From assembly GCA_945876155.1 (NCBI GenBank), contig CAMCMW010000012.1, positions 1-13,076 of the forward strand: a stretch of 13,076 nt of DNA, given 5' to 3'. Shown piece by piece: positions 5,575 to 13,076 of the stretch. The stretch is from an uncultured Ruminococcus sp. (lineage in GTDB: Bacteria; Bacillota; Clostridia; Oscillospirales; Ruminococcaceae). A program made the position numbers and the translations under genes. The notes below the pieces were generated by a model. It saw only the letters and a list, made by a program, of their open reading frames with translations. It made no database searches and was not told where the DNA came from. Every line of letters begins with the position of its first letter. Position 1 is the stretch's first letter.

Positions 5575-6326
5575 CTCACAATAATACCCTTGCCCCTGCA
5601 ATACTCCTTGACCTCTCCCACAGTCAGTTCCTTGAAGTGGAAAAGTGACGCCGCAAGAGCCGCAGTTGCACCGGTTTTCTCAAACACCTCGGAAAAGTCA
5701 TCTATCTTACCCGCACCGCCGCTTGCAATAACCGGAATATTCACGGCTTTGCACACAGCGTCCAGCATTTCAATATCAAAGCCGGCTTTTGTACCGTCCG
5801 CATCAATTGAATTAAGGCAAATCTCTCCTGCGCCAAGCTGTTCAATCTGCTTTACCCAGTCGATAAGGTCGAGATTCATGTCAACACGTCCGCCGTTTAT
5901 GTAGACAGTCCACTTTTTATCGGCAATTTTCTTTGCGTCAATGCCAACACATATACACTGACTGCCGAATATATCAGCACCGTCCTTGATAAGCTGTGGG
6001 TTCTGCACCGCCTGTGAATTGACAGAAACCTTGTCCGCACCAGCTCTCAGTGCCTCACGGATATCGTCAACGGTCTTGATTCCGCCGCCGACAGTCAACG
6101 GTACGAAAACTTTTTTAGCAGTTTCCCTTACAACGTCAAGGAAAACTCCCCTGCCCTCAAAAGACGCAGTAATATCGTAGAAAACAAGCTCGTCCGCACC
6201 CTGGCGGTTATACTCCTCCGCATATTCAACAGGGTCTCCGACATCCTTTATACCCTCAAAGTTTACACCCTTTACAACCTTTCCGTTTCTCACGTCAAGG
6301 CATGGAATAATTCTTTTTGCAAGCAT
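5571..6326 (-). CDS. hisF: Imidazole glycerol phosphate synthase, cyclase subunit
   Basis: HisF uses ammonia supplied by HisH to convert PRFAR into imidazole glycerol phosphate and AICAR. The 251-residue (beta/alpha)8 barrel starts [12 protein letters not shown] and has both catalytic aspartates, Asp11 (CLDV) and Asp130 (VGIDAK). The phosphate-binding segments VGGGIKT (79-85) and ASGGAG are also present. AAAGGAGG 7 nt before the ATG confirms the start. The partner hisH is upstream in the same operon, separated by hisA and an unrelated gene. The stop codon overlaps the ATG of the following small membrane protein gene. Confidence 0.97.
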   Translation of the reverse strand: MLAKRIIPCLDVRNGKVVKGVNFEGIKDVGDPVEYAEEYNRQGADELVFYDITASFEGRGVFLDVVRETAKKVFVPLTVGGGIKTVDDIREALRAGADKVSVNSQAVQNPQLIKDGADIFGSQCICVGIDAKKIADKKWTVYINGGRVDMNLDLIDWVKQIEQLGAGEICLNSIDADGTKAGFDIEMLDAVCKAVNIPVIASGGAGKIDDFSEVFEKTGATAALAASLFHFKELTVGEVKEYCRGKGIIVR

Positions 6327-6359
6327 GGTTGAACCTCCTTTGTTTTATATCGTTTTTTA

Positions 6360-7139
6360 TCAGTCTGACGTATTTTGTTCAAGCCACGCAATGAATTCTT
6401 CCCGTGTCTTTGTCCATTCAACATCAACAACAGAATCACGCATTACAATAAACTCTGACAATCCGTATTCTGTACCATTATCTGCCCAGTCATATGTATA
6501 TCCAAGTCTTGTCCATGGGTATGATGAATCAAAATACGACCATACGATATTATCATTGAACCATTCCGAAATTTCTTCATCATCCATACTAAGATTTTCT
6601 TTATCAGGCTGTTTGGTTATATCTGTTTCATATGCAGGTCTTTTCAGGTCTTCAGTATCCACCCAGAATGCAGACACGTATCCATATTCTTTTTCCGGCG
6701 GAAGTCCAATCAGCTGATTAAGTCGCAGCTTCCAGTCAGTAACACCGTCTTTATTATCCTTATACCAGCTGATAATCTCCTTGTCTGTGAACACCCACAC
6801 TTCACCATACTGGCATTTGAATTCAGTCTGCGGAACATAGCTTTCCGGATAATTGTTATAGGTCAGCATCAGTACTTTGCCATTTTCTTCATTCATGGTC
6901 ACCATATCCGAATTTTTATCAACGGTTACAAGTTGGTGAAGTTCATCATCTTCAATTGTAACTGCATCTGATACTGCCTCACTATACAGTTCTTCAACGC
7001 TCAGATTCCCGCTGTTCTTTGCGGTATCTGATTTTGCTCCGAGCTGTTTTTCAGTAACAAAATATGTTGCTGTACAGGATACAACAGCCACAGCTACAGA
7101 TATCAAAATCATCATCTTTGCAGTAATGGCTTTTTTCAT
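6360..7139 (-). CDS. Membrane-anchored or lipoprotein-like protein inside the his operon, function unknown
   Basis: A 259-residue exported protein with MKK, a hydrophobic stretch at about 9-30 and VVSC at 19-22, which fits a lipobox. It could equally be an uncleaved membrane anchor. The outer part is acidic and rich in Trp and Tyr, with recognisable blocks EVWVFTDKEIISWY, LRLNQLIGLPP, SAFWVDTEDLKRPAY and YPWTRLGYTYDW. These read like a conserved globular domain, but I cannot name the family. The start at 7139 follows AAAGGAG by 11 nt; the frame open to 7193 would overlap the end of hisA. It lies 35 nt after hisA and 33 nt before hisF with no terminator on either side, so it should be co-transcribed with them. 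Sampled GC is near 40%, somewhat below the his genes. It has no role in the known pathway. Confidence 0.85.
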   Translation of the reverse strand: MKKAITAKMMILISVAVAVVSCTATYFVTEKQLGAKSDTAKNSGNLSVEELYSEAVSDAVTIEDDELHQLVTVDKNSDMVTMNEENGKVLMLTYNNYPESYVPQTEFKCQYGEVWVFTDKEIISWYKDNKDGVTDWKLRLNQLIGLPPEKEYGYVSAFWVDTEDLKRPAYETDITKQPDKENLSMDDEEISEWFNDNIVWSYFDSSYPWTRLGYTYDWADNGTEYGLSEFIVMRDSVVDVEWTKTREEFIAWLEQNTSD

Positions 7140-7174
7140 ACTGTTTTCATCTCCTTTATAAATGCCGTCCGGAA

Positions 7175-7903
7175 TTACTGAATCCCTGCGCATTCAACAG
7201 CCTCTCTCAGGTCAAGGGTACCCTTGTAAATGGATTTGCCGCAAATCGTACCGTACAGACCAAGCTGTTTGCAAGCCTTTATGTCCTCAATGGTATGTAC
7301 TCCCCCACTGGCAATAATACAGCATTCACCGTTGGTAGCCTTTGCAAGGTCACCCAGCTGTTTAGTATTCACGCCGGAAAGAGTGCCGTCTTTGGAAATA
7401 TCTGTTACAATGAAGTACTTTACACCAATTTTTATCATTTCCTTTGCAAGGTCAATGTAATGAACGTCTGAGGACTCCAGCCAGCCCTCGGTTGCGACCA
7501 TGCCGTTCTTTGAGTCAATACCCACGGCTATTTTTTCACTGCCGAACTTTTCAACAGCGTCCTTTACAAGCTGTGGATTTTTCAGCGCCGCAGAACCGAT
7601 TATAACACTTGAAATACCCATTGAAAGGTACTCCTCAATGGTTTCGATATTTCTGATCCCGCCGCCAACTTCTACCTTTAAAGAAGTCTTTTCGGCAACG
7701 TCCTTATAAATCTTTGTGTTGACCGGTCTGCCCTCTTTTGCACCGTCAAGGTCAACCATGTGAATCCATGTCGCACCAGCCTCTTCAAAGCCTTTGGCGG
7801 TTTCAAGATAGTCAGCGGCAACCTTTTCGACTGTTGAAAAATCGCCCTTGAAAAGTCTTACGCAGTTTCCGTCCTTTATGTCAATTGCCGGTAAAATAAT
7901 CAT
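7175..7903 (-). CDS. hisA: ProFAR isomerase (HisA)
   Basis: HisA performs the Amadori rearrangement of ProFAR to PRFAR, step 4 of the pathway. The 242-residue (beta/alpha)8 barrel has catalytic Asp8 (PAIDIKDG) and Asp130 (AVGIDSKNG). The phosphate-binding VGGGIRN and ASGGVH segments and the VTDISKDGTLSG loop distinguish it from HisF. The ATG overlaps the hisH stop codon by 4 nt (ATGA), indicating translational coupling. The length is normal. In many bacteria hisF follows hisA directly; here an unrelated gene intervenes. Confidence 0.97.
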   Translation of the reverse strand: MIILPAIDIKDGNCVRLFKGDFSTVEKVAADYLETAKGFEEAGATWIHMVDLDGAKEGRPVNTKIYKDVAEKTSLKVEVGGGIRNIETIEEYLSMGISSVIIGSAALKNPQLVKDAVEKFGSEKIAVGIDSKNGMVATEGWLESSDVHYIDLAKEMIKIGVKYFIVTDISKDGTLSGVNTKQLGDLAKATNGECCIIASGGVHTIEDIKACKQLGLYGTICGKSIYKGTLDLREAVECAGIQ

Positions 7904-8505
7904 CTGATAAGTCCTCCGAAATTCTTCAGGATTTTAAGACCTGTTTCACCGCTTTTCTCAGGGTGAAACTGTGCGCCGTAGACAGTACCGCCATCATAGA
8001 CCAGTGCCGGAACTCTTCCGCCGTAATTTGAATATGCCGCAATGTTTTTGTCGTCACACTCTGCCTTATAGGAGTGAACAAAGTAAACAAAGCTGTTTTC
8101 ATCAAGTCCGGCAAGGAGAGGACAGTCGTTGAGTACCTCAAGCTTATTCCAGCCCATGTGAGGGATTATGAGGTTTTCTTCCTCCATTTTCTTAACGCTG
8201 CCGGGAATAAGTCCCAGTCCGTCACACTCTTCAAATTCGTAGCCTTTTTCAAATATCAGCTGCATTCCCAGGCATATTCCCAGAAACGGCTTTTTCTTTG
8301 CCTCAGTCTTGATAGTGTCCACAAGACCGCTTTTATTCAGCATATCCATGGCACTTGGGAATGCTCCCACACCCGGAAGAATAAGTGCGTCTGCCGATTC
8401 AATATCTTCTTTTTTATTTGTAAGTTTACTTTCCATACCCAGATAATCAAGGGCATTTTTCACGCTGAAAATATTTCCTGCACCATAATCAATTACAGCA
8501 ATCAT
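7900..8505 (-). CDS. hisH: Imidazole glycerol phosphate synthase, glutamine amidotransferase subunit
   Basis: HisH releases ammonia from glutamine and channels it to HisF. The 201-residue class I amidotransferase starts MIAVIDYGAGN. The catalytic Cys78 sits in the nucleophile elbow FLGICLGMQ, and His181 and Glu183 lie in QFHPEKSG, completing the triad. The start is ATG at 8505, 8 nt after AAAGGAG; a GTG at 8514 in the same frame lies inside that ribosome binding site and is rejected. It follows hisB by 18 nt and overlaps hisA by 4 nt. Confidence 0.97.
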   Translation of the reverse strand: MIAVIDYGAGNIFSVKNALDYLGMESKLTNKKEDIESADALILPGVGAFPSAMDMLNKSGLVDTIKTEAKKKPFLGICLGMQLIFEKGYEFEECDGLGLIPGSVKKMEEENLIIPHMGWNKLEVLNDCPLLAGLDENSFVYFVHSYKAECDDKNIAAYSNYGGRVPALVYDGGTVYGAQFHPEKSGETGLKILKNFGGLIR

Positions 8506-8513
8506 CTTTAACA

Positions 8514-8520
8514 CTCCTTT
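8514..8520 (-). promoter_or_regulatory. Ribosome binding site that decides the hisH start
   Basis: AAAGGAG on the minus strand (8520-8514) lies 8 nt before the ATG at 8505. Its last G is the first base of the in-frame GTG at 8514, so that upstream codon cannot be the start used with this site. Confidence 0.8.
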
Positions 8521-8523
8521 ATT

Positions 8524-9105
8524 TTACAGAGTACCCTTTGTGGAAAGGGTTTCACCGTTTTCAAGCTCCTTCACAGCCGCCTTTAAAGCGTAAGCCGCCG
8601 CCTTGAATACTGCCTCGCATTTATGATGGTCATTTGAACCGTAAACCATGTTAAGGTGCATTGTAATTCCGGCGTTAAAGGCGAACGCTCTGAAAAATTC
8701 CTCTGTCAGACAGGTGTCATACTCCCCTATCATCTGATTGGTAAACTCACCCTTGAACACAAGAAACGGTCTGTTGCTTATATCAAGAGAGCAGAACCCC
8801 AGAGCCTCGTCCATGGGGATATACGCCGTGCCGTATCGGGCAATTCCGGACTTGTCCCCCAGTGCTTTTGCAAGTGCCTGACCAAGAACAATACCTGTGT
8901 CCTCAACGGTATGATGCCCGTCAACGTCAAGGTCGCCCACCGCTTTTATGTTCATGCTGATACCGCTGTGCTTTGAAAGGGCGGTGAGCATATGGTCAAA
9001 AAAGCCTATGCCTGTGGATATTTCGGAATTGCCCTTTCCGTCAATTGAGAGGGTAATGCTTATGTCCGTTTCACGGGTTTTTCTTTCAACCGTTCCTGTT
9101 CTCAT
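8524..9105 (-). CDS. hisB: Imidazoleglycerol-phosphate dehydratase (monofunctional)
   Basis: HisB dehydrates imidazole glycerol phosphate to imidazole acetol phosphate, using manganese bound by His/Glu clusters. The 193-residue protein shows both duplicated metal-binding motifs, DGHHTVED (62-69; His64, His65, Glu68) and DHHKCEAVFKA (159-169; His160, His161, Glu164), plus FFDHML near the N-terminus. The phosphatase domain found in enterobacterial HisB is absent, so histidinol-phosphate phosphatase must come from another locus. GGAAAGGA precedes the ATG. It lies 16 nt after hisC. Confidence 0.97.
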   Translation of the reverse strand: MRTGTVERKTRETDISITLSIDGKGNSEISTGIGFFDHMLTALSKHSGISMNIKAVGDLDVDGHHTVEDTGIVLGQALAKALGDKSGIARYGTAYIPMDEALGFCSLDISNRPFLVFKGEFTNQMIGEYDTCLTEEFFRAFAFNAGITMHLNMVYGSNDHHKCEAVFKAAAYALKAAVKELENGETLSTKGTL

Positions 9106-9121
9106 GGTAAATCCTTTCCGT

Positions 9122-10177
9122 TTATGCCGTTATTTCCTCCAGTGCCTTGATAAGGCAGTCCATTTCTTCAGGCGTACCCACTGTTATTCTCAGGGAATTG
9201 TTTATTCTGGGCTTATTCCAGTAGCGTACAAATATTTTGCGCTTTTTCAGTTCTTCAAATATCTCCCCTGCCGGTTTTGTCTTATGTGACGCAAAAATAA
9301 AATTGCTCATTGAGTCCGGGAATGTAAATCCCAGTGCCGCAAGACGTTTCTTGGTCTTTTCACGGGTATCAATTATCATGTTTACAGTCTTCCGGAAATA
9401 CTCCTCGTCTTTGACCGACTCAGCACCGCAAAGCTGTGTGACCGGATTCATGGTATAGGAGTTGACGGAAAATTTCACGTCATTCATAAACTTAATAAGC
9501 TTTTCATTACCGATTGCAAAACCGATTCGCATACCAGCCATAGAACGTGACTTTGAAAAGGTCTGCACCACAAGGAGATTTTCGTACTTTTCAACAAGGG
9601 GCAGACAGCTTTCACCGCCGAAGTCGATATACGCCTCGTCTATGATAACCACTGACTGTGGATTTGCCTTAATAATTTCCTCAATCATCTCAACGCTTTC
9701 AAGCACACCTGTCGGCGCATTGGGATTTGGAAAAATAATTCCACCGTTTTCAGTCTTGTAGTCGGAGGGATTGATATGCAGGTTTTCGTCAAGGGGTATC
9801 TGCCTGTACGGAATCCTGTAAACCTCCGCCCACACGTCATAGAAAGAGTATGTTATATCCGGAAAAAGCACTGGCTTGTCCGAATTGAAAAATGTCATAA
9901 ACGCCATTGACAGAACATCGTCCGAACCCACTCCCACAAACACCTGCGACGGTTTAACACCGTATCTCTCAGCAAGTGCGTCCACAAGTACTGTGGAATC
10001 GGGGTCGGGATAAAGCTTCATTCTGTCCGTTTCAAAGGCATTCATTGCCTCCGCCGCTTTGGGTGACGGAGGATATGGGTTTTCGTTGGTGTTAAGCTTG
10101 ATTATGTTCTTGTCCTTAGGCTGTTCACCCGGAACATAGGGTTCAATACGTCTTACATTGCTTTCCCAGCTGCTCAT
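9122..10177 (-). CDS. hisC: Histidinol-phosphate aminotransferase
   Basis: HisC transfers an amino group from glutamate to imidazole acetol phosphate, giving histidinol phosphate. The 351-residue fold type I PLP enzyme has LNTNENPYPPSP at the N-terminus, NPNAPTG (151-157), DEAYIDF (180-186) and the PLP lysine Lys209 in TFSKSRSMAGMRIGF. The length and these motifs fit the HisC group rather than general aspartate aminotransferases, and the operon position supports it. AAAGGA stands just before the ATG. The gap from hisD is 17 nt. Confidence 0.96.
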   Translation of the reverse strand: MSSWESNVRRIEPYVPGEQPKDKNIIKLNTNENPYPPSPKAAEAMNAFETDRMKLYPDPDSTVLVDALAERYGVKPSQVFVGVGSDDVLSMAFMTFFNSDKPVLFPDITYSFYDVWAEVYRIPYRQIPLDENLHINPSDYKTENGGIIFPNPNAPTGVLESVEMIEEIIKANPQSVVIIDEAYIDFGGESCLPLVEKYENLLVVQTFSKSRSMAGMRIGFAIGNEKLIKFMNDVKFSVNSYTMNPVTQLCGAESVKDEEYFRKTVNMIIDTREKTKKRLAALGFTFPDSMSNFIFASHKTKPAGEIFEELKKRKIFVRYWNKPRINNSLRITVGTPEEMDCLIKALEEITA

Positions 10178-10194
10178 TCAGATCATTCCTTTAC

Positions 10195-11484
10195 TTAATC
10201 TTCAAATCTTACCTTGATTGCATTTGCGTGAGCAGTAAGTCCCTCCTTTTCGGCAATGAGGACAATATCGTCCTTAGCTTCTCTGAGAGCCTCCTCTGTA
10301 TAGTAAATATAGCTTGAACGCTTGATAAAGCTTGATACTGAAAGCGGTGAGAAGAATCTTGCAGTACCGCTTGTCGGAAGAACGTGGTTCGGACCTGCGT
10401 AGTAGTCACCCAGCGGTTCGGAGGCGTAATTGCCCAGAAATACTGAACCAGCGTTGTCAAGCTTGCCGATATACTCAGTCGGATTTTTCATAAGCACTTC
10501 AAGGTGCTCCGGCGCAATTGCGTTTGCAAGCTCTACTGCACAGTGCGGACAGTCGCAGATAATGATAACGCCGTAATCTTCCAGTGACTTTTCAATGATT
10601 TCCTTTCTTGAAAGGTACTGCACCTGTCTTTCAATTTCAGCAATGGTTTTATCAGCGATTTCCTCGCTTGTTGTAAGGAGTATTGCTGACGCAAGCTTGT
10701 CGTGTTCAGCCTGTGACATAAGGTCTGCCGCAACGAATTTCGGGTCAGCTGTTTCGTCAGCCATAACGAGAATTTCGCTTGGACCAGCTATCATGTCAAT
10801 GTCAACCTGACCGTAAAGCAGTTTCTTTGCAGTTGCAACAAAAATATTTCCAGGACCTACTATCTTATCAACTCTCGGGATTGTTTCAGTACCGAAAGCA
10901 AGAGCCGCAACAGCCTGTGCGCCGCCCATCATGAACACTCTGTCCACTCCGCATACGGCAGCGGCAACGAGGATATCCTTGTTAGGTGTACCGTCTTTAA
11001 GAGGCGGTGTTACCATGATAATTTCCTTAACACCAGCAATCTTAGCCGGAATTGCATTCATAAGTACGCTTGAAGGATAAGCGGCAGTACCACCAGGAAC
11101 GTAAAGACCGACTCTTTCAAGTCCCCTTACTCTCTGTCCCAGCATAACACCGTTGTCCTTTGTGTCCACAAAGCCCTGCTGACGCTGACGGTTGTGGAAC
11201 TCAGCAATGTTTTCCATGGCGTTCAAGAGTGCGTCTACAAAATCCTGTTCAGCCTCTTCAAGAGCGTCGTTGATGACCTCCTGCGGAACTTCGTAGTATT
11301 TCGGCAGACTGCCGTCAAACTTTTCAGTATATTCCTTAACAGCCTTGTCGCCGTTTTCCTTGACGTTTTCAATAATTTCACTTACAATCTGAGTTACCTT
11401 TTTATCGGTCTCACCGCTGCGCTTTTTAAGTGATTCCAGAAACTCAAATTCGTCCTTGCCGTTTGCATAAATCTTCTTTATCAT
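10195..11484 (-). CDS. hisD: Histidinol dehydrogenase
   Basis: HisD oxidises histidinol to histidine in two NAD-dependent steps, the end of the pathway. The 429-residue protein carries the zinc ligands Gln258 and His261 in SQAEHDK, the catalytic pair Glu326/His327 in APEHLE, the VPGGTAAYPSSVLMNAIPA block (129-147) and GPNHVLPTSGTARF. The length equals the family norm of about 430. Its ATG overlaps the hisG stop by 4 nt (ATGA), so it is translationally coupled to hisG. It is intact with no missing key residue. Confidence 0.98.
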   Translation of the reverse strand: MIKKIYANGKDEFEFLESLKKRSGETDKKVTQIVSEIIENVKENGDKAVKEYTEKFDGSLPKYYEVPQEVINDALEEAEQDFVDALLNAMENIAEFHNRQRQQGFVDTKDNGVMLGQRVRGLERVGLYVPGGTAAYPSSVLMNAIPAKIAGVKEIIMVTPPLKDGTPNKDILVAAAVCGVDRVFMMGGAQAVAALAFGTETIPRVDKIVGPGNIFVATAKKLLYGQVDIDMIAGPSEILVMADETADPKFVAADLMSQAEHDKLASAILLTTSEEIADKTIAEIERQVQYLSRKEIIEKSLEDYGVIIICDCPHCAVELANAIAPEHLEVLMKNPTEYIGKLDNAGSVFLGNYASEPLGDYYAGPNHVLPTSGTARFFSPLSVSSFIKRSSYIYYTEEALREAKDDIVLIAEKEGLTAHANAIKVRFED

Positions 11485-12113
11485 TTCAGATTCTCCTCGA
11501 TAATTCCAATCAGATTTTCAATTTCTTTTTGTCTTAATTTCAGGCTTACTGTGTTTACGATAAGCCTTGCGGAAATCGGTGCAATGTCCTCGATTACTTC
11601 AAGACCGTTTTCCTTTAAAGTTGTACCCGTTTCAACAATATCCACGATACCGTTTGAAAGCTCTAAAAGCGGCGCAAGTTCAACAGAGCCCTCGATTTTT
11701 ACAATATCAACGTCCATGCCCTTGCTTTCAAAAAATGTCCTTGCAACGTTGGGGTACTTTGTGGCAATTGTCTTGACACCGTAGCCCTCGTAAAAATCTG
11801 TGCCCTTTTTAGCCGCAAGAGCAAATTTGCAGCGACCGAAACCCAAGTCCACAAGCTCAAAAAACTTGCCGCTCATTTCCATAATGGTGTCTTTTCCAAC
11901 AACGCCCATGTCGCACACGCCATGTTCAACATAGGTGATAACGTCGTTTGCCTTTGAAAGTACAAACTCAATATTTGCGTCCTTTATATGCAGAATAAGC
12001 TTTCTTCCCTTTTCCCTGACAGCTGTGCAGTCAAAGCCGGACTTTTCAAGAAGTCCTATGGTGTCTTTTTCAAGTCTTCCCTTTGTCAGCGCAATTCTCA
12101 GCGGTTTCTGCAT
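11481..12113 (-). CDS. hisG: ATP phosphoribosyltransferase, short-form catalytic subunit
   Basis: HisG condenses ATP with PRPP to form phosphoribosyl-ATP, the committed and feedback-regulated step. At 210 residues it is the short form, lacking the C-terminal regulatory domain of the roughly 300-residue long form. Short HisG works only with HisZ, which is encoded directly upstream with a 1-nt gap. Characteristic segments are RIALTKGRLEKD, a DMGVVGKDT block, and VDIVETGTTLKENGLEVIE, which contributes to PRPP binding. AAAGGAGG 9 nt before the ATG is a strong ribosome binding site. It overlaps hisD. Confidence 0.97.
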   Translation of the reverse strand: MQKPLRIALTKGRLEKDTIGLLEKSGFDCTAVREKGRKLILHIKDANIEFVLSKANDVITYVEHGVCDMGVVGKDTIMEMSGKFFELVDLGFGRCKFALAAKKGTDFYEGYGVKTIATKYPNVARTFFESKGMDVDIVKIEGSVELAPLLELSNGIVDIVETGTTLKENGLEVIEDIAPISARLIVNTVSLKLRQKEIENLIGIIEENLK

Positions 12114-12114
12114 A

Positions 12115-13076
12115 TTACTGCGCCTCCTTTCCGTTTACAGTCAGCACTTCGGCAATGTCCTTTTCGCCGGCGTACTTAACCGTTTCCTCTATTGTATCAA
12201 AAAGTGAAATTTCAACCTTTTTACCGTCTTTTCTCAGTTCGTCAGCCTTTGCCAGTGCCTCCATCTCAAAGCCTTTTTCTGCAAAAACTATTACCTCAAC
12301 AGGCGCTGCCTTTACCGGCTTATGCTTTAACTCAACCTGTGTCACAGCGTCAACATTAACAGCAAAACCAGTCGCCGGAACGTCATAGCCGAAATCTGCA
12401 ATCAGCTTGTCATATCTTCCGCCGGAGAGTACTTCCTCGCCGTAGCCCTCAAGATATCCCTTGATGATAACTCCGGTGTAGTAGTCTGTTCTGTTTACCA
12501 TGCCTAAGTCAACGGTCAGTCTGCCGCTGCCGATAATTGCGGAAACCTTGTTGTAAAGGTCTTTCAGGCTTTCCAGTACTGCGTCAATTTTTTCGTCCGA
12601 AAACAGCTTTGACGCCTTTTCAAATACTTCCTCACCGCCGAAAAGTCTTGGCAGTCTTTTAAGGGCGTGGGTAATCTCGTTTTTGCCTATACTGTCAAGC
12701 ATATCATTGAGTGCCGGATAGTTTTTTGCCTCTATGTAGTCACGAATTGTTTCTTTCTGTTCAGCAGTTGCGTCAAGCTTGTCCACCAGTTCTCTGAAAA
12801 ATCTGATATCACCGATTTCAAGAGAAAACTCACCGTCTGAGCATGAGGACAGTACTTCAATAGCCGTTGAAATAACTTCAAGGTCAGCCATTTTTGAGGA
12901 AGAACCAATAAGCTCGATTCCTGTCTGGACTGTCTGTGCGCTCCTGCCCTTTAAAGACGGCTCCATGGTGAATACGCACTGGTTGTAGTACAATCTCATT
13001 GGGAGTACCGTGTCTTTCAGTCTTGTTGCGACTATTCTTGCGATAGGGACTGTGTTGTCCGGACGCAGTACCAGCA
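12115..13076 (-). CDS. hisZ: ATP phosphoribosyltransferase regulatory subunit (5' end outside the window)
   Basis: HisZ is a histidyl-tRNA synthetase paralogue that binds short HisG and confers histidine feedback control; it does not charge tRNA. About 320 codons are visible and the frame stays open to the right edge, continuing upstream of the internal ATG at 12999 with LRPDNTVPIAR. Further HisRS-like motifs are YYNQCVFTMEPSLKGR, the HisZ-type TVQTGIELIGSS, and the class II motif 3 region SGGRYDKLIADFG followed by PATGFAVNVDAV. The C-terminal ~65 residues resemble a shortened alpha/beta tail rather than a full anticodon-binding domain. The adjacent short hisG separates it from a true hisS. 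The operon promoter must lie beyond 13076. Confidence 0.94.
   Translation of the reverse strand, partial: LVLRPDNTVPIARIVATRLKDTVLPMRLYYNQCVFTMEPSLKGRSAQTVQTGIELIGSSSKMADLEVISTAIEVLSSCSDGEFSLEIGDIRFFRELVDKLDATAEQKETIRDYIEAKNYPALNDMLDSIGKNEITHALKRLPRLFGGEEVFEKASKLFSDEKIDAVLESLKDLYNKVSAIIGSGRLTVDLGMVNRTDYYTGVIIKGYLEGYGEEVLSGGRYDKLIADFGYDVPATGFAVNVDAVTQVELKHKPVKAAPVEVIVFAEKGFEMEALAKADELRKDGKKVEISLFDTIEETVKYAGEKDIAEVLTVNGKEAQ

Noticed and set aside
5575..5601. Longer start (5601) for the small membrane protein
   Set aside because: It lies wholly inside hisF; the ATGA overlap at 5574 is the typical coupled start.
7140..7193. Longer start (7193) for the envelope protein after hisA
   Set aside because: It would overlap the hisA coding end and place 18 polar residues ahead of a clear signal sequence; AAAGGAG supports 7139.
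8074..8511. Plus-strand 145-codon frame opposite hisH, and similar frames opposite hisB, hisC, hisD, hisG and hisZ
   Set aside because: All are shadows of conserved his genes on the other strand, without ribosome binding sites or family features.
12115..12999. hisZ starting at the ATG at 12999
   Set aside because: The frame continues upstream with LRPDNTVPIAR, a conserved HisRS-like motif, so this ATG is internal and the gene is cut by the window edge.
12115..13076. A true histidyl-tRNA synthetase (hisS) instead of hisZ
   Set aside because: It precedes a short hisG with a 1-nt gap, has the HisZ-type TVQTGIELIG region, and has only a shortened C-terminal tail.

Overview
The window looks like a chromosomal segment of a Gram-positive anaerobe of the Ruminococcus / Oscillospiraceae (Clostridia) type. 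The main clues are a secreted protein ending in a type I dockerin (2649-3653), the gene order SRP RNA-dnaX-ybaB, a histidine operon using the short HisG plus HisZ, moderate GC, and strong AAAGGAGG-like ribosome binding sites. The genus is an inference; no 16S or other marker gene is present.

Layout. (1) Positions 1-2085, minus strand: a consensus-like promoter (2057-2085) drives the small signal recognition particle RNA (about 1894-2025). This is followed by dnaX (DNA polymerase III gamma/tau) and the start of a YbaB/EbfC nucleoid-associated protein that runs off the left edge. (2) Positions 2145-4560, plus strand: a divergent perfect promoter drives tRNA-Leu(CAG), which ends in two related terminators. 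Two independent single-gene units follow, each with its own perfect TTGACA-17-TATAAT promoter and its own terminator: a dockerin-bearing secreted protein and a Ser-rich lipoprotein. (3) Positions 4562-13076, minus strand: a nearly complete histidine biosynthesis operon in the order hisZ(partial)-hisG-hisD-hisC-hisB-hisH-hisA-X-hisF-Y-hisI-hisE. It converges on the lipoprotein gene at a shared bidirectional terminator.

How the genes work together. The his genes cover every step from ATP + PRPP to histidine except histidinol-phosphate phosphatase: HisZ/HisG make PR-ATP, HisE and HisI hydrolyse and open it, HisA isomerises, HisH/HisF make IGP, HisB dehydrates, HisC transaminates and HisD oxidises. 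The phosphatase must be encoded elsewhere, because HisB here is the monofunctional dehydratase. Spacing is tight throughout, with ATGA overlaps at G/D, H/A and F/Y.

The most unusual points are two envelope proteins of unknown function inside the his operon. X is a 259-residue membrane-anchored or lipoprotein-like protein between hisA and hisF. Y is a 103-residue, AT-rich, three-helix membrane protein translationally coupled to hisF. A second notable point is that dnaX appears to start at an ATT codon placed 5 nt after a perfect GGAGGTGA Shine-Dalgarno sequence; the longer open frame upstream only reads back through the SRP RNA.
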